This document shows, piece by piece, positions 54,262 to 64,000 of a DNA stretch of 64,000 nt; the first letter of the stretch is position 1, and each line of letters starts with the position of its first letter. The stretch comes from Shewanella corallii (GTDB taxonomy: Bacteria > Pseudomonadota > Gammaproteobacteria > Enterobacterales > Shewanellaceae). The notes under the pieces were generated by a model, which saw only the letters and a list, made by a program, of their open reading frames with translations, had not been told where the DNA came from and did no database searches. A program made the position numbers and the translations under genes. The stretch is from positions 62,001 to 126,000 of the forward strand of contig NZ_JAKIKT010000002.1 of NCBI RefSeq assembly GCF_023349125.1. The letters are read 5' to 3'.

Positions 54262-55716
54262 TTATGGGCGATAAACCTTAACGTTGTCGTAGCCCTGCTC
54301 TTGCAGGTACAGAGCTTGCAGCTTGCTCATGACACCACGCTCACAGTACAGCAGGTATGTTTTGCTGCGGTCCAGATCGGCGAACTGAGTGGCCAGCTTG
54401 AAGAAAGGAATCACCTTCACCTCCACGCCATCAATCTCCAGCGGGTTGTTCTCTTCCTCTTCAGGAGCACGAATATCAACCACAATCTCTTGCGCAGCAA
54501 CAGCGTTAACAGTTTCAGTTTCAGTGACTTTGGTATCCATGCTGGCAGCAATCTCCCGGATATCGATAATCTTGGCGTCTTCCAGAACCCTGTCGATCAG
54601 GTCTTCAGAAAACTTTTTCTCTTCTTCTTCAATCTTGGACAGCACCGCCTTAACGGTCGGGCGCTGGGAGATCACACCACAGTACTCAGGCATGGATTTG
54701 GCAAAATCCTCTGTCCCAATACGGCGGCTTTCGTTGACTATGTCCTGCTTGTCCATGGTGATCAGCGGGCGCAGGATCAGCAGTTCAGTGCAGCGGTCAA
54801 TAACGTTCAGGTTGGTCAGGGTCTGGCTGGATACCTGACCCAGACTCTCACCTGTTACCAGCGCCTGAATGCCCATGCGCTCAGCCACGCGGGCCGCGGT
54901 ACGCATCATCATACGCTTGAGGATAACGCCCATCTGGCCATTATCGATACGCTCCAGAATCTCTGCAACTACTGGCTCGAAAGGCACAGATACGAACTTC
55001 ACCTTGTGAGACTCACCGTAGGTCTTCCACAGATGATAAGCCACCTGCTTCACTCCAATCTCGTGCTGAGCACCGCCGAGGTTAAAGAAACAGTAGTGAG
55101 TACGAGCGCCCTTCTTGATGAACTGGAAGCTGGATACACCTGAGTCAAAACCACCAGAGATCAATGACAGTACATCTTCCTGACTGGCCATAGGGAAGCC
55201 GCCCAACCCCTGGACACGCTCTTCCACCATATAAAGCTTCTGCTTATCGATTTCCAGATTGATGGTCATATCCGGAGCTTTCAGCTTAACGCCCGCCGCT
55301 TCAGTGTTTTGGTTCAGACCACCGCCGACATAGCGTTCCACTTCAATGGATTTAAAGTCATGCTGACCAATGCGCTTTACACGCACACAAAAGGTTTTGC
55401 CCTTCAGTTGGTCACGATAAACCGGCAGTGCGATCTGGTAGATATCATCCATGGTCTCAAAGGTGTATTCACTCACTTTAAGCGAGTGAGCAATACCGGG
55501 AATACACTGCAAACGCTCAGCAACTTTATCGACAAGATCCATTTTGTCTGCAGGAACCACGACCACCAGTTTATCCCACAAGTTCTGAACCTTGATATCT
55601 TCATCAATTTTCTTGAGCACATTGCGGATATTGGTTTCAAGCATTTTAGTAAAGCGTTTCCTTACCGATTTGCTCTTCATCATGATTTCTGGATACAACT
55701 TAACGATAAACTTCAT
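54262..55716 (-). CDS. thiI: tRNA 4-thiouridine synthetase / thiamine thiazole sulfur carrier enzyme ThiI
   Basis: Makes 4-thiouridine at position 8 of tRNA and supplies sulfur for the thiazole of thiamine. The 484-residue long form has an N-terminal ferredoxin-like and THUMP part (about 1-165), a PP-loop adenylation domain with [13 protein letters not shown], Cys346 in PEYCGVISQ, and a C-terminal rhodanese domain with persulfide Cys458 in LLYCERGV. It marks the return to core chromosome. Confidence 0.96.
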   Translation of the reverse strand: MKFIVKLYPEIMMKSKSVRKRFTKMLETNIRNVLKKIDEDIKVQNLWDKLVVVVPADKMDLVDKVAERLQCIPGIAHSLKVSEYTFETMDDIYQIALPVYRDQLKGKTFCVRVKRIGQHDFKSIEVERYVGGGLNQNTEAAGVKLKAPDMTINLEIDKQKLYMVEERVQGLGGFPMASQEDVLSLISGGFDSGVSSFQFIKKGARTHYCFFNLGGAQHEIGVKQVAYHLWKTYGESHKVKFVSVPFEPVVAEILERIDNGQMGVILKRMMMRTAARVAERMGIQALVTGESLGQVSSQTLTNLNVIDRCTELLILRPLITMDKQDIVNESRRIGTEDFAKSMPEYCGVISQRPTVKAVLSKIEEEEKKFSEDLIDRVLEDAKIIDIREIAASMDTKVTETETVNAVAAQEIVVDIRAPEEEENNPLEIDGVEVKVIPFFKLATQFADLDRSKTYLLYCERGVMSKLQALYLQEQGYDNVKVYRP

Positions 55717-55824
55717 GGGTTATCCCGAGGACAGTGTTTCAGTTTCAAATAGCAATCCGGCCATTATATCAAATTGGATTACAGTGACGCACCCAATTTG
55801 ATTTTGGTCGATAATGGGCAAAAG

Positions 55825-55857
55825 CAAAAACGCCCATCAAAGATGAGCGTTTTGTTT
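55825..55857 (-). terminator. Terminator of the pomAB operon
   Basis: AAAACGC-CCATC / GATG-AGCGTTTT hairpin followed on the minus strand by TTTTTGCTTT. It is 20 bases past the pomB stop and upstream of thiI. Confidence 0.7.
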
Positions 55858-55876
55858 GGTAAAGCGGGGATGGAGA

Positions 55877-56809
55877 TTAAGGTTCCTGCACGGAAATTTC
55901 ATCGGACTCTTTGGGCTTGCCCTGCTCTATCGCGATTTCCACCCGGCGGTTACGGGCCCGGTTGGCTGCTGAGGTATTGGGCACCAGCGGGTTATTGGAG
56001 GCCATACCGACCACCTTCATACGCCCCTGATTAATGCCTCTTACCCGGGAGAGTTCCTGAGCCACAGAGACAGCCCGGGTTGCCGACAGATCCCAGTTAG
56101 AACTGTAGAGCTCATTGCTGATTACCATATCGTCGGTGTAACCCGCCACAGTAATCACGCCGGGAACATCCTTGAGCGTCTCGCCTATGGTTCGAATAAT
56201 AGGCTTAACTCTTGGCTGCAAGAAGCCTGAGCCGGATGCGAAAGAGCCTTTCTCACGGATACGGATAATGATCTGTTGCCCCAAAGACTCCAGCTCCACC
56301 GCGCCATCAATAATCTCTTTTTCCAACTGCTCAGCCAGCTTCTTCACCTGCTCGTTGACCTGCTCCTGCTCAGACTCAGTTTGGCTGTCTGATGCCGCTG
56401 CGGAACTTTGTACAGATGTAGCAGATGATTGACCGCCCCTTTGCTGACCATCCTGGCTTTGAATACCACCACTGCTGTCGTCATCACCGGCCTGTACGTT
56501 CAGCACCTGCTCGGTCATCTCGTTAGTCTGCTGGGTAATGACTTCAATGGGCGTGGGGTCCGGACGACCAGGCCTGAACTCCAGTGCAATCACCGAAGTC
56601 CCTTTGGGGATATCCTTAACGTTAACTTTATTCTGCACACCAAAGGCGTACTTCATGGAACCGGCAATCTGTTTGAACTTAACCACGTCCATTTCAGAGA
56701 AGGCCAGCAGCAGTACGAAGAAGCACATCAGCAGCGACATGAGGTCAGCAAAGGTTGCCAACCACATTGGAGCGCCTGGTGGGGGACAATCACACTTCTT
56801 CTCAGCCAA
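55877..56809 (-). CDS. pomB: Sodium-driven flagellar stator protein PomB
   Basis: Stator subunit that couples Na+ flow to flagellar rotation. The 310-residue protein has a single membrane helix with the ion-binding Asp22 in WLATFADLMSLLMCFFVLLL, a Ser/Gln-rich linker and a C-terminal OmpA-like peptidoglycan-binding domain (about 165-300) with ITVAGYTDD and NRRVEIAIE. TTG start with GGAG 6 bases upstream, 3 bases after pomA. Na+ rather than H+ use follows from the PomB-like first helix and from family knowledge. Confidence 0.93.
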   Translation of the reverse strand: MAEKKCDCPPPGAPMWLATFADLMSLLMCFFVLLLAFSEMDVVKFKQIAGSMKYAFGVQNKVNVKDIPKGTSVIALEFRPGRPDPTPIEVITQQTNEMTEQVLNVQAGDDDSSGGIQSQDGQQRGGQSSATSVQSSAAASDSQTESEQEQVNEQVKKLAEQLEKEIIDGAVELESLGQQIIIRIREKGSFASGSGFLQPRVKPIIRTIGETLKDVPGVITVAGYTDDMVISNELYSSNWDLSATRAVSVAQELSRVRGINQGRMKVVGMASNNPLVPNTSAANRARNRRVEIAIEQGKPKESDEISVQEP

Positions 56810-56812
56810 AAT

Positions 56813-57580
56813 CTACTCCCCGCCGGTCGTGTCGATTTGCCGCTTACCTTCGTTGAGGTAGTTCTTGAGGAAGGTCTCAATGACGCGGGGATTCTGGCCG
56901 TCCTGAATCGCCAGTACCGCGTCCATAATCAGGTTCTTAACCATCACCTCTTCGGTCATACGCAGCGCCAACTTATCGGCAATGGGAATTGCCACCATGT
57001 TTGCCAGCATTGCACCATACAGTGTGGTCAACAATGCAACCGCCATCGCAGGACCAATGGACTTGGGGTCATCCATGTTTGACAGCATGGCCACCAGACC
57101 AACCAGAGTACCAATCATACCCATGGCTGGTGCCACATCCCCGAGTGCAGTGAACAGGCTTACACCCGCCTTGTGCCGCTCCTCGGTCAGGCCAATATCC
57201 TTTTCCAGCGCTTCGCGCACGACATCGCCATCGTGACCATCCACCAGCATGTCCACAGCTCTTTGCATAAAGGGATTGGAAATCTGGGCCTCTTCCAGTG
57301 CCAGAAAGCCACCTTTACGGGCAGCATCAGCCATGTTCACTGACTGTTCGATCAGCTCTTCCGGCTTATCCAGCTTAAACATAAAGGCCTTGACGAAAAT
57401 CTTACCCGCACCTATGACCGATGCCAGATTGAACTTCATCATTACAACGAAAAGGGAACCACAGCCTACGATAAGAATGGAGGGAACATCGATAAAAATA
57501 GAGAGACCGCCACTACTGACCATAGCGCCGATAACAAAGCCAAATGCCCCGAGAATGCCGATGAGTGTTGCTAAATCCAC
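56813..57580 (-). CDS. pomA: Sodium-driven flagellar stator protein PomA
   Basis: Partner of PomB; a 255-residue inner-membrane protein with four helices and a large cytoplasmic loop that touches the rotor. Recognised by LATLIGILGAFGFVIGAM and the helix 3-4 region ALGDVAPAMGMIGTLVGLVA with the conserved prolines. GTG start with TAGGAG 7 bases upstream. A consensus-like FliA promoter lies about 140 bases upstream. Confidence 0.94.
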   Translation of the reverse strand: MDLATLIGILGAFGFVIGAMVSSGGLSIFIDVPSILIVGCGSLFVVMMKFNLASVIGAGKIFVKAFMFKLDKPEELIEQSVNMADAARKGGFLALEEAQISNPFMQRAVDMLVDGHDGDVVREALEKDIGLTEERHKAGVSLFTALGDVAPAMGMIGTLVGLVAMLSNMDDPKSIGPAMAVALLTTLYGAMLANMVAIPIADKLALRMTEEVMVKNLIMDAVLAIQDGQNPRVIETFLKNYLNEGKRQIDTTGGE

Positions 57581-57717
57581 TTAACGCTCCTAAATAAACA
57601 AGGCACAAACCTGCGCCTGAATCCCTGAAATGCACCCACCGCTGCGTTAGCCGGGTTATTGTCAGTCCAAATGCTGACTTTGATTCTGCCCGCTAACCGG
57701 ATGTCACCTATTCTCAG

Positions 57718-57744
57718 TTATCGGACAACTTCAAGGCAAGTTTA
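57718..57744 (-). promoter_or_regulatory. Sigma-28 (FliA) promoter of pomAB
   Basis: On the minus strand, TAAA, a 15-base spacer and TCCGATAA match the FliA consensus TAAA-N15-GCCGATAA with one mismatch. It is oriented toward pomA, giving a leader of about 130 bases, and agrees with stator genes being late flagellar genes. Confidence 0.75.
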
Positions 57745-57874
57745 GCTTCTTTTTATTTTTTCTAACAAAAAATCCCCAATAAAGCGTGCTGTTGTGCAAA
57801 TATCCAACGTCCTGATTTGACCCAAACAACGCCCTGAGATACCTTGTGCAAGCCTGAATATTAGGAAAGACAAA

Positions 57875-58114
57875 GTGGCCAAAAAACCGGAAAATCTCAG
57901 TTTTGAAGAGTCCCTTGCCGAGCTGGAGCAGATTGTTGCTCAGCTGGAGCGCGGGGAGATCCCGCTGGACGATGCACTCAAGCAATTTGAACGGGGCATA
58001 GCCCTGGTACGCAGCAGCCAGACCAAGCTGGAACAGGCACAGCAACAAGTTGCCATTTTGATGCAACCCGATGACCAAGCCCCGCTGTCGAGCTACAACA
58101 CCGAGGTAGAGTAA
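57875..58114 (+). CDS. xseB: Exodeoxyribonuclease VII small subunit
   Basis: 79-residue helical protein that joins XseA in exonuclease VII. The family pattern SFEESLAELEQIVAQLERGE and LDDALKQFERGIALV is clear. GTG start after TAGGAAAG. It begins the xseB-ispA-dxs operon, with gaps of 2 bases to ispA. Confidence 0.95.
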   Translation: MAKKPENLSFEESLAELEQIVAQLERGEIPLDDALKQFERGIALVRSSQTKLEQAQQQVAILMQPDDQAPLSSYNTEVE

Positions 58115-58116
58115 GC

Positions 58117-58998
58117 GTGTTAGCCGATGCCATTATCGAGTATCAACAGCGTGTTGATGCTCAGCTCAAACAGCACCTGAGTGGGCTGGATGACCATGCA
58201 GCTACCCTGAAAGCAGCCATGACCCATGGTGCTTTGATTGGCGGTAAAAGAATAAGACCCTTCCTGGTATACAGTGTTGGCACCATGTTGAATGTGCCCC
58301 TGCACAAACTCGACGCCTGCGCTGCAGCCATCGAATGTATTCACGCCTATTCACTGATCCATGACGACCTGCCGGCGATGGACGACGATCACTTAAGACG
58401 TGGCCAGCCGACTGTGCATATCGCTTTTGATGAAGCCAGTGCCATCCTTGCAGGTGACGCGCTGCAAACGCTGGCTTTTGATATTCTCAGTCAGCCTATT
58501 GAAGGCCTGACTGCACAGCAGCAGTTAAAACTGGTTGCCACCCTGGCCAAAGCCTCCGGCTATCAGGGCATGTGTGGCGGACAGGCAATCGATCTGGCCA
58601 GTGAAGGTAAACGTATTGATTTGGCAACCCTGACCCGGTTGCACAATAAAAAGACAGGCGCACTGATCCGATGCGCCGTAGAAATGGCTCTGATTTGTAC
58701 CGATGCCAGCGATAAAGACAGCGCCGCCATGCTGGAATATGCCGATGCCATAGGGCTGGCGTTCCAGGTGCAGGACGACATTCTGGATATCACGGCCACC
58801 ACTGAAGAACTGGGTAAACCTCAGGGTTCCGATACCCAGTCCGACAAGAGTACCTTCCCTCAACTACTTGGGCTCGAAGGTGCGCAGGAGACGGCACAAC
58901 AGCTGGTCGAGGATGCTCTGTCAGCCTTGAAAACTTTGCCGTACAATAGCCAGTTAATTGCAGACTTCGCCCGATACATTATCGAGCGGAGAGTATAA
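58117..58998 (+). CDS. ispA: Farnesyl diphosphate synthase (geranyltranstransferase)
   Basis: Condenses IPP with DMAPP and GPP to farnesyl diphosphate for quinones and undecaprenyl lipid. The 293-residue protein has the first aspartate-rich motif in HDDLPAMDDDHLRRG, the second in QVQDDILDITA, and GGKRIRPFLVY near the start. GTG start 2 bases after xseB. Confidence 0.96.
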   Translation: MLADAIIEYQQRVDAQLKQHLSGLDDHAATLKAAMTHGALIGGKRIRPFLVYSVGTMLNVPLHKLDACAAAIECIHAYSLIHDDLPAMDDDHLRRGQPTVHIAFDEASAILAGDALQTLAFDILSQPIEGLTAQQQLKLVATLAKASGYQGMCGGQAIDLASEGKRIDLATLTRLHNKKTGALIRCAVEMALICTDASDKDSAAMLEYADAIGLAFQVQDDILDITATTEELGKPQGSDTQSDKSTFPQLLGLEGAQETAQQLVEDALSALKTLPYNSQLIADFARYIIERRV

Positions 58999-59019
58999 CA
59001 AGAGATAAAGTTGCTCATT

Positions 59020-60894
59020 ATGAGTTTGGACATATCGCATTACCCCTTGTTGGCACAGGCCAACACCCCGGACGAGCTGCGACAGCTGCCCCCATCAGTG
59101 TTGCCTCAGGTAGCCGATGAGCTGCGTGAATTCCTGCTCAAGTCCGTGGGCATTTCCAGTGGCCACTTTGCTTCCGGCCTGGGGACAGTCGAACTGACTG
59201 TGGCACTTCACTATGTATACAACACCCCGTTCGACCGTCTGATCTGGGACGTGGGCCATCAGGCTTACCCCCACAAGATTTTGACCGGACGTCGTGACCG
59301 CATGCCCACCATTCGTCAGAAGAACGGCCTGCACCCTTTCCCATGGCGTGAAGAGAGTGAATACGACACCTTCAGTGTGGGTCACTCAGGTACCTCTATC
59401 TCTGCGGCGCTGGCAATGGCTGTTGCCGCCGAAAAAGAGGGCGAAGGTCGTAAAGTGGTCGCCGTGATCGGTGATGGTGCCATGACCGGCGGTATGGTGT
59501 TTGAAGCACTTAACCATGCAGGTGATCTGCACAACGACATGCTGGTCGTGCTGAACGACAACGAGATGTCCATCTCTGAGAACGTGGGTGCTCTGAACAA
59601 CCACCTGGCTAAACTGATGTCAGGTCGTTTCTACACCACCATTCGTGAAGGCGGTAAAAAGGTACTGCAGGGTATGCCGGTTATCAAAGAGATGGCCAAG
59701 CGTACCGAAGAGCACCTGAAAGGCATGGTAGTTCCCGGCACCTTGTTTGAAGAGCTGGGCTTCAACTATATCGGCCCAATCGACGGCCATGATGTGAATG
59801 CTCTGGTCGAGACCATGAGCAATATGCGCAACCTGAAAGGGCCGCAGATCCTGCATATCATGACCAAAAAGGGTAAAGGCTATGAACCGGCAGAGCGCGA
59901 CCCTATCGGTTGGCATGCTGTGCCCAAGTTTGACCCAAGCACCTTTGCCAAGCCCGCCAGTAAACCCGGCAAGCCGACCTTCTCTCAGGTGTTTGGAAAG
60001 TGGTTGTGTGATATCGCCGCCACAGATGAAAAAGTGCTGGGTATCACCCCTGCCATGCGTGAAGGTTCAGGCATGGTGGAGTTCTCCCAACGCTTCCCGA
60101 AACAGTATTTTGACGCCGCTATTGCTGAGCAACACGCAGTCACTCTGGGTGCCGGTTTTGCCTGTGAAGGCTTTAAACCTGTGGTGGCAATCTACTCCAC
60201 CTTCCTGCAGCGCGGTTATGACCAGCTGATCCACGATGTGGCTCTGCAGCGTTTGCCAGTGCTGTTTGCCATCGACCGTGGCGGTATTGTGGGTGCTGAC
60301 GGCCCAACTCACCAGGGTGCATTCGACCTGAGCTTTATGCGCTGTATTCCAAACATGGTGATTATGGCGCCGAGTGACGAAAACGAATGTCGTCAGATGC
60401 TCTACACAGGCTACTGCTATAACGATGGCCCTACTGCCGTGCGTTACCCACGAGGCAGTGCCACAGGTGCCGAGCAGGTAGAAGAGATGACCGCCATGGA
60501 GATAGGCAAAGGCCGAATCGTCCGTGAATCCTCAGGTGGCAAGCGTATTGCCATTCTCAACTTTGGCACCACGCTGGCGGCAGCGCTGGAAGCCGCAGAG
60601 GCTCTGGATGCCACTGTGGCCGATATGCGTTTTGTCAAACCGCTGGATGAGGCCCTGACCGAGCAGCTCGCTTCGGAGTATGACTTCGTCATCACAGTGG
60701 AAGAGAACGCCATCAAAGGCGGCGCTGGCAGCGGCGTGCTGGAGTTTATGGCCAGCAAACGTCTGCTCAAGCCGGTTCTGCAAATCGGCTTGCCCGATGA
60801 ATTTATCAAGCACGGTGCACCGGAAGAGATCACCACAGAGCTTGGACTTGATGCCAAAGGTATTGAGCAGCAAATCCGCGCATTTATAGATTGA
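59020..60894 (+). CDS. dxs: 1-deoxy-D-xylulose-5-phosphate synthase
   Basis: Thiamine-diphosphate enzyme for the first step of the MEP isoprenoid pathway. The 624-residue protein shows the GDGAMTGG cofactor motif, the [13 protein letters not shown] segment, and the transketolase-like central and C-terminal domains ([28 protein letters not shown]). The ATG at 59020 fits homologues; an upstream TTG at 59011 is nearer to an AGAG site, so the start is not certain. Last gene of its operon, with a strong terminator. Confidence 0.96.
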   Translation: MSLDISHYPLLAQANTPDELRQLPPSVLPQVADELREFLLKSVGISSGHFASGLGTVELTVALHYVYNTPFDRLIWDVGHQAYPHKILTGRRDRMPTIRQKNGLHPFPWREESEYDTFSVGHSGTSISAALAMAVAAEKEGEGRKVVAVIGDGAMTGGMVFEALNHAGDLHNDMLVVLNDNEMSISENVGALNNHLAKLMSGRFYTTIREGGKKVLQGMPVIKEMAKRTEEHLKGMVVPGTLFEELGFNYIGPIDGHDVNALVETMSNMRNLKGPQILHIMTKKGKGYEPAERDPIGWHAVPKFDPSTFAKPASKPGKPTFSQVFGKWLCDIAATDEKVLGITPAMREGSGMVEFSQRFPKQYFDAAIAEQHAVTLGAGFACEGFKPVVAIYSTFLQRGYDQLIHDVALQRLPVLFAIDRGGIVGADGPTHQGAFDLSFMRCIPNMVIMAPSDENECRQMLYTGYCYNDGPTAVRYPRGSATGAEQVEEMTAMEIGKGRIVRESSGGKRIAILNFGTTLAAALEAAEALDATVADMRFVKPLDEALTEQLASEYDFVITVEENAIKGGAGSGVLEFMASKRLLKPVLQIGLPDEFIKHGAPEEITTELGLDAKGIEQQIRAFID

Positions 60895-60918
60895 TCTCAT
60901 TCAGATAAGACACCCATT

Positions 60919-60945
60919 AAAAAACCCGGCGCTGCCGGGTTTTCT
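60919..60945 (+). terminator. Terminator of xseB-ispA-dxs
   Basis: Stem AAAACCCGGC / GCCGGGTTTT with a GCT loop, 25 bases after the dxs stop. Confidence 0.85.
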
Positions 60946-61206
60946 ATTTACATTTCAACTTCCTGAAGTAACGCAAGGTTTCCGTTTTTTTGTAAGCCGG
61001 TTCCAACTTTTCACTGATTTCACAGAAAGCCCGGCGCTTTTCTTGCGCCAGATCACATCAATTCCGGTCTGTGGTTGGTAATTTTATTACCGAAACGAGC
61101 AGAAACCGAAACAGGAGAGTTTGCATAACTCGTTGCTTATCAAGGCTATTAATGCCCTTTGTCAGACACGACTTATGTGAATTTTTACTGACTTGAGAGG
61201 TGACCT
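60946..61206. other. Leader and promoter region of the iron alcohol dehydrogenase gene
   Basis: About 260 bases after the dxs terminator with no gene. It contains several GAAACCG/GAAACAG runs near 61095-61115 and, just before the ATG, GAGAGGTG as ribosome site. No clear riboswitch or operator is seen. Confidence 0.5.
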
Positions 61207-62355
61207 ATGGCCGCTAAATTCTTTATCCCTTCCGTGAACACTTTGGGTCAGGGCGCACTGGACGATGCCATCAACGACATCAATGCCCTGGGCTTCAAAC
61301 ACGCGCTGATCGTCACTGACAAACCCCTTGTAGATATTGGCCTGGCCGGTGAGCTGATTGAAAAGCTGGGCGCAGGTGGCGTGCAATCCACTCTGTTTGA
61401 CGGCGTGCAGCCAAACCCAACCGTCGGCAATGTTGAAGCTGGACTGGCACTGCTGAAAGCCAATGCCTGTGACTTTGTTATCTCCTTCGGCGGCGGCTCT
61501 CCACACGACTGCGCCAAAGGTATTGCACTGGTGGCCACCAATGGCGGCTCCATCAAAGATTATGAAGGTGTAGACCAATCCGCCAAACCACAAATGCCCC
61601 TGGTTGCCATTAACACCACAGCCGGTACCGCCAGTGAGATGACACGTTTCTGCATCATTACCGATGAAGAGCGTCATATCAAAATGGCCATTGTGGACAA
61701 GCACACCACACCAATATTGTCGGTCAACGACCCAGAGCTGATGCTGAAAAAGCCAGCCAGCCTGACTGCTGCGACCGGTATGGATGCGCTGACCCACGCC
61801 ATTGAGGCTTATGTGTCTGTTGCCGCCAACCCGATTACTGATGCCTGCGCCATCAAGGCCATTGAGCTTATCCACCAGCATCTGGAGCACGCGGTGAAAG
61901 ATGGCAGTAATATCAATGCCCGTGAGCAGATGGCCTACGCCCAGTTCCTCGCAGGTATGGCTTTCAACAACGCCTCTTTGGGTTATGTACACGCCATGGC
62001 GCACCAACTGGGTGGCTTGTACGACCTGCCACACGGTGTCTGTAACGCCCTGCTGCTGCCTTATGTGCAGGAGTACAACGCTCAGGTCGCTGCGGGTCGA
62101 TTAAAAGATGTGGCCAAGGCCATGGGAGTAGATGTGGCTCAAATGAGTGATGAGCAAGGTGCCGAGGCTGGTATCACTGCCATTAAGACTCTGGCTGATT
62201 CTATCAATATTCCCGCCAGCCTGACTGAGCTGGGAGTGAAGGAAGCGGATATCCCACTGCTGGCAGAGAACGCCCTGAAAGATGCCTGCGGCCTGACCAA
62301 CCCCAAACAGGCAACCCATGAAGAGATCTGTCAGATCTTCAAAAATGCGCTGTAA
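61207..62355 (+). CDS. yiaY: Iron-containing alcohol dehydrogenase (YiaY/AdhB type)
   Basis: Cytosolic NAD+-dependent alcohol dehydrogenase of 382 residues. It matches E. coli YiaY along its length: FFIPSVN at the start, [20 protein letters not shown] for the coenzyme, [19 protein letters not shown], and iron ligands in [20 protein letters not shown] and LPHGVCNA. Members oxidise ethanol or reduce acetaldehyde. Single-gene unit with its own terminator. Confidence 0.93.
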   Translation: MAAKFFIPSVNTLGQGALDDAINDINALGFKHALIVTDKPLVDIGLAGELIEKLGAGGVQSTLFDGVQPNPTVGNVEAGLALLKANACDFVISFGGGSPHDCAKGIALVATNGGSIKDYEGVDQSAKPQMPLVAINTTAGTASEMTRFCIITDEERHIKMAIVDKHTTPILSVNDPELMLKKPASLTAATGMDALTHAIEAYVSVAANPITDACAIKAIELIHQHLEHAVKDGSNINAREQMAYAQFLAGMAFNNASLGYVHAMAHQLGGLYDLPHGVCNALLLPYVQEYNAQVAAGRLKDVAKAMGVDVAQMSDEQGAEAGITAIKTLADSINIPASLTELGVKEADIPLLAENALKDACGLTNPKQATHEEICQIFKNAL

Positions 62356-62372
62356 CTTCAAATAAACAACTA

Positions 62373-62406
62373 AAAAAGAACCCAGCCTGAGCTGGGTTCT
62401 TTTTTA
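62373..62406 (+). terminator. Bidirectional terminator between yiaY and the RND gene
   Basis: Stem AAGAACCCAGC / GCTGGGTTCTT with a CTGA loop, A-run before and six-T run after. It lies 20 bases past the alcohol dehydrogenase stop and 24 bases beyond the convergent RND gene stop. Confidence 0.85.
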
Positions 62407-62429
62407 TCTATCAGTCATTCACTTCGCCA

Positions 62430-64000
62430 TCAGGAAGCTGACCTGGATTCATCGGCGGAGAGATTGCCTCCCTGACCTTTCAGCTTTTCCCTCAGCTGCT
62501 GCAAAATCACGTAGAACACCGGCACCAACAAAGTTCCCACCAGTGTTGCAGCCAACATGCCACCAAACACAGAGTAACCCAGTGACTGACGGGAGCCGGC
62601 ACCGGCACCTGTGGCCATCACCAAAGGCATAACCCCCAGAATAAAGGAGAAGGCAGTCATCAATACGGCGCGGAATCTCAACCTGGCGGCCAGTTCCCCC
62701 GCATCCAGAATCGACTTGCCCTCTTCTCTAAGCTGCTTGGCAAACTCCACAATCAGGATGGCGTTTTTACTGGCCAGGCCAATCAGCAGCACCAAACCAA
62801 TCTGGGCATAGAGGTTAAGCTCAGAGCCCACCAGGGCGATATTGATAAAGGCGCCCAGAATTGCCACAGGCACAGCAAACATCACCGCAAAAGGAATGGT
62901 CCAGCTTTCGTACTGAGCCACCAGGAACAGATAGGTAAATACCAGCGCCAGACCGAAAATCAGTGGCGCCAGATTACCAGCCCGAATCTCCTGGAAGGTC
63001 TGGCCTGTCCATTCAAAGCTGTAGCCCGCAGGCAGGCTTTCGGCGGCTCTTTCCATGGCGGCAATGGCATCACCTGAGCTGTACCCCGGAGCCGGGAAGC
63101 CGTTAATGGTGGTGGATGAGAACATGTTGTAGCTGTTGATCACATCCGGCCCCAAAATCGGGGTCACCTTAACCAGAGTACTCAGGGGGATCATCTCACC
63201 GCTGCTGCTGCGCACATAGAAACGGGCGATATCCTTGTCGGAATCCCTGAACTCCCCTTCTGCCTGTAACATCACCCGGAACACCTTGCCGTAACGGTTA
63301 AAGTCGTTCACATACATGGAGCCCAGCATGGTCTGCATAGTAGTGAATATTTCGGTTAACGGAATGCCCAGCGCTTTGGCTTTTGCCCTGTCCACATCCA
63401 CATACATCTGCGGCACATCGGCTCTGAAGTTACTGAACGCCATAGCGATCTCAGGTTGTTGGCTGGCCTGCATCACCAGAGCCCGCATCACAGATGACAG
63501 CTCCTGGGCTGAGCGCCCCTGAGTGTCCTGCAGTACAAACTCAAAGCCGCCGACGCTGCCGACACCAGGAATAGGCGGCAGCGAGAAGGCCATGGCATTA
63601 ACCGATGGATTGGCGGCGTACTTTGCCTGCAACCTGGCAACTATGGCGCTCTCTTCCATATCCGGCGTATCCCGCTCGCTCCAGTCAGACAGGGACACAA
63701 TCATCAAACCACCGTTGGACGATACAGAGCCGGTCAGAATACTGAAGCCGGAGGCGTGGATAACATGTTCCACTCCGGGCTCTTTCAGCGTCAGTTCAAC
63801 CAGGTCACGCATCACAGCTTCGGTCCGGTTCAGCGAAGCACCATCCGGCAACTGAATATCCACCATAAAGGCTTTCTTATCCTCCATGGGCACAAAGCCT
63901 GTGGGCAGAGTCTTGCCCAGAATAGCCGTAGCGGCCATCAGCCCGGCAAATACCATAATCACCAGGGTCGTTTTGCGCACCAGAGTAGCAACCACACCTG
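62430..64000 (-). CDS. RND-family multidrug efflux transporter, C-terminal half (partial, runs off the window)
   Basis: C-terminal about 520 residues of an AcrB/MexB-type hydrophobe/amphiphile efflux permease. It starts inside the protein, at the second large membrane half ([20 protein letters not shown]), continues through the periplasmic porter segments ([20 protein letters not shown]) and ends with helices containing [21 protein letters not shown] and [20 protein letters not shown]. The apparent first Met is an internal Val codon (GTG); the true 5' end is beyond base 64000. A membrane-fusion partner would be expected upstream, outside the window. Confidence 0.93.
   Translation of the reverse strand, partial: GVVATLVRKTTLVIMVFAGLMAATAILGKTLPTGFVPMEDKKAFMVDIQLPDGASLNRTEAVMRDLVELTLKEPGVEHVIHASGFSILTGSVSSNGGLMIVSLSDWSERDTPDMEESAIVARLQAKYAANPSVNAMAFSLPPIPGVGSVGGFEFVLQDTQGRSAQELSSVMRALVMQASQQPEIAMAFSNFRADVPQMYVDVDRAKAKALGIPLTEIFTTMQTMLGSMYVNDFNRYGKVFRVMLQAEGEFRDSDKDIARFYVRSSSGEMIPLSTLVKVTPILGPDVINSYNMFSSTTINGFPAPGYSSGDAIAAMERAAESLPAGYSFEWTGQTFQEIRAGNLAPLIFGLALVFTYLFLVAQYESWTIPFAVMFAVPVAILGAFINIALVGSELNLYAQIGLVLLIGLASKNAILIVEFAKQLREEGKSILDAGELAARLRFRAVLMTAFSFILGVMPLVMATGAGAGSRQSLGYSVFGGMLAATLVGTLLVPVFYVILQQLREKLKGQGGNLSADESRSAS

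Noticed and set aside
1..64000. CRISPR array, rRNA, tRNA or insertion sequence
   Set aside because: None recognised on reading both strands; no regularly spaced repeats or transposase frames.

Overview
The window reads as chromosome of a marine gammaproteobacterium of the Shewanella/Alteromonadales type. The neighbourhood thiI - pomB - pomA // xseB - ispA - dxs, the gcvA - hydrolase - ygdD - rlmM run, a YbiT-type ABC-F protein, a Na+-type flagellar stator and secreted collagenase and lipase all point that way. The genus is inferred from gene order and protein resemblance, not from a database search.

Layout. 0.1-19.2 kb is ordinary core or flexible chromosome: an M9 collagenase, a family I lipase with its membrane foldase, a LysE exporter, DUF1415, an unrecognised coiled-coil membrane protein, a TerC/CBS/CorC protein, a DUF2157 + GDYXXLXY pair, DUF998, periplasmic Cu/Zn SOD, a GST, YbiT, RlmM, YgdD, an alpha/beta hydrolase and GcvA. 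54.2-64 kb is again core: ThiI, PomB, PomA (with a clear FliA-type promoter), XseB, IspA, Dxs, a YiaY-like iron alcohol dehydrogenase and the C-terminal part of an RND pump cut by the window edge.

Between them (19.4-54.2 kb) lies one catabolic block for aromatic amines and aryl-acetic acids. Aromatic amine dehydrogenase (aauBEDA, TTQ-type) with two private c-type cytochromes would oxidise phenylethylamine-type amines in the periplasm. An aldehyde dehydrogenase in the same operon would make phenylacetate. PaaK activates it, PaaABCDE epoxidises the ring, PaaG isomerises, PaaZ opens and oxidises, a fused hydratase/3-hydroxyacyl-CoA dehydrogenase stands in for PaaF and PaaH, and PaaJ cleaves to acetyl-CoA and succinyl-CoA. 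PaaI and PaaY act as housekeeping thioesterases. PaaX is the expected repressor, and repeated motifs sit in the paaA, paaZ/paaK and ALDH-aau promoters.

The block is flanked by two TonB-receptor/amide-hydrolase pairs: receptor + histone-deacetylase-like amidohydrolase under a divergent AraC regulator on the left, and lipoprotein amidase + receptor on the right. A second small aromatic unit (FAD monooxygenase + DUF2783, divergent from an atypical metallo-beta-lactamase-fold protein, with MarR, LuxR and an aromatic-acid MFS carrier) sits next to paaK. My main proposal is that this is an integrated system for capturing amide-conjugated aryl amines or acids at the outer membrane, hydrolysing the amide and burning the aromatic part. 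The pathway enzymes are well supported; the amide-capture idea is inference from neighbourhood.
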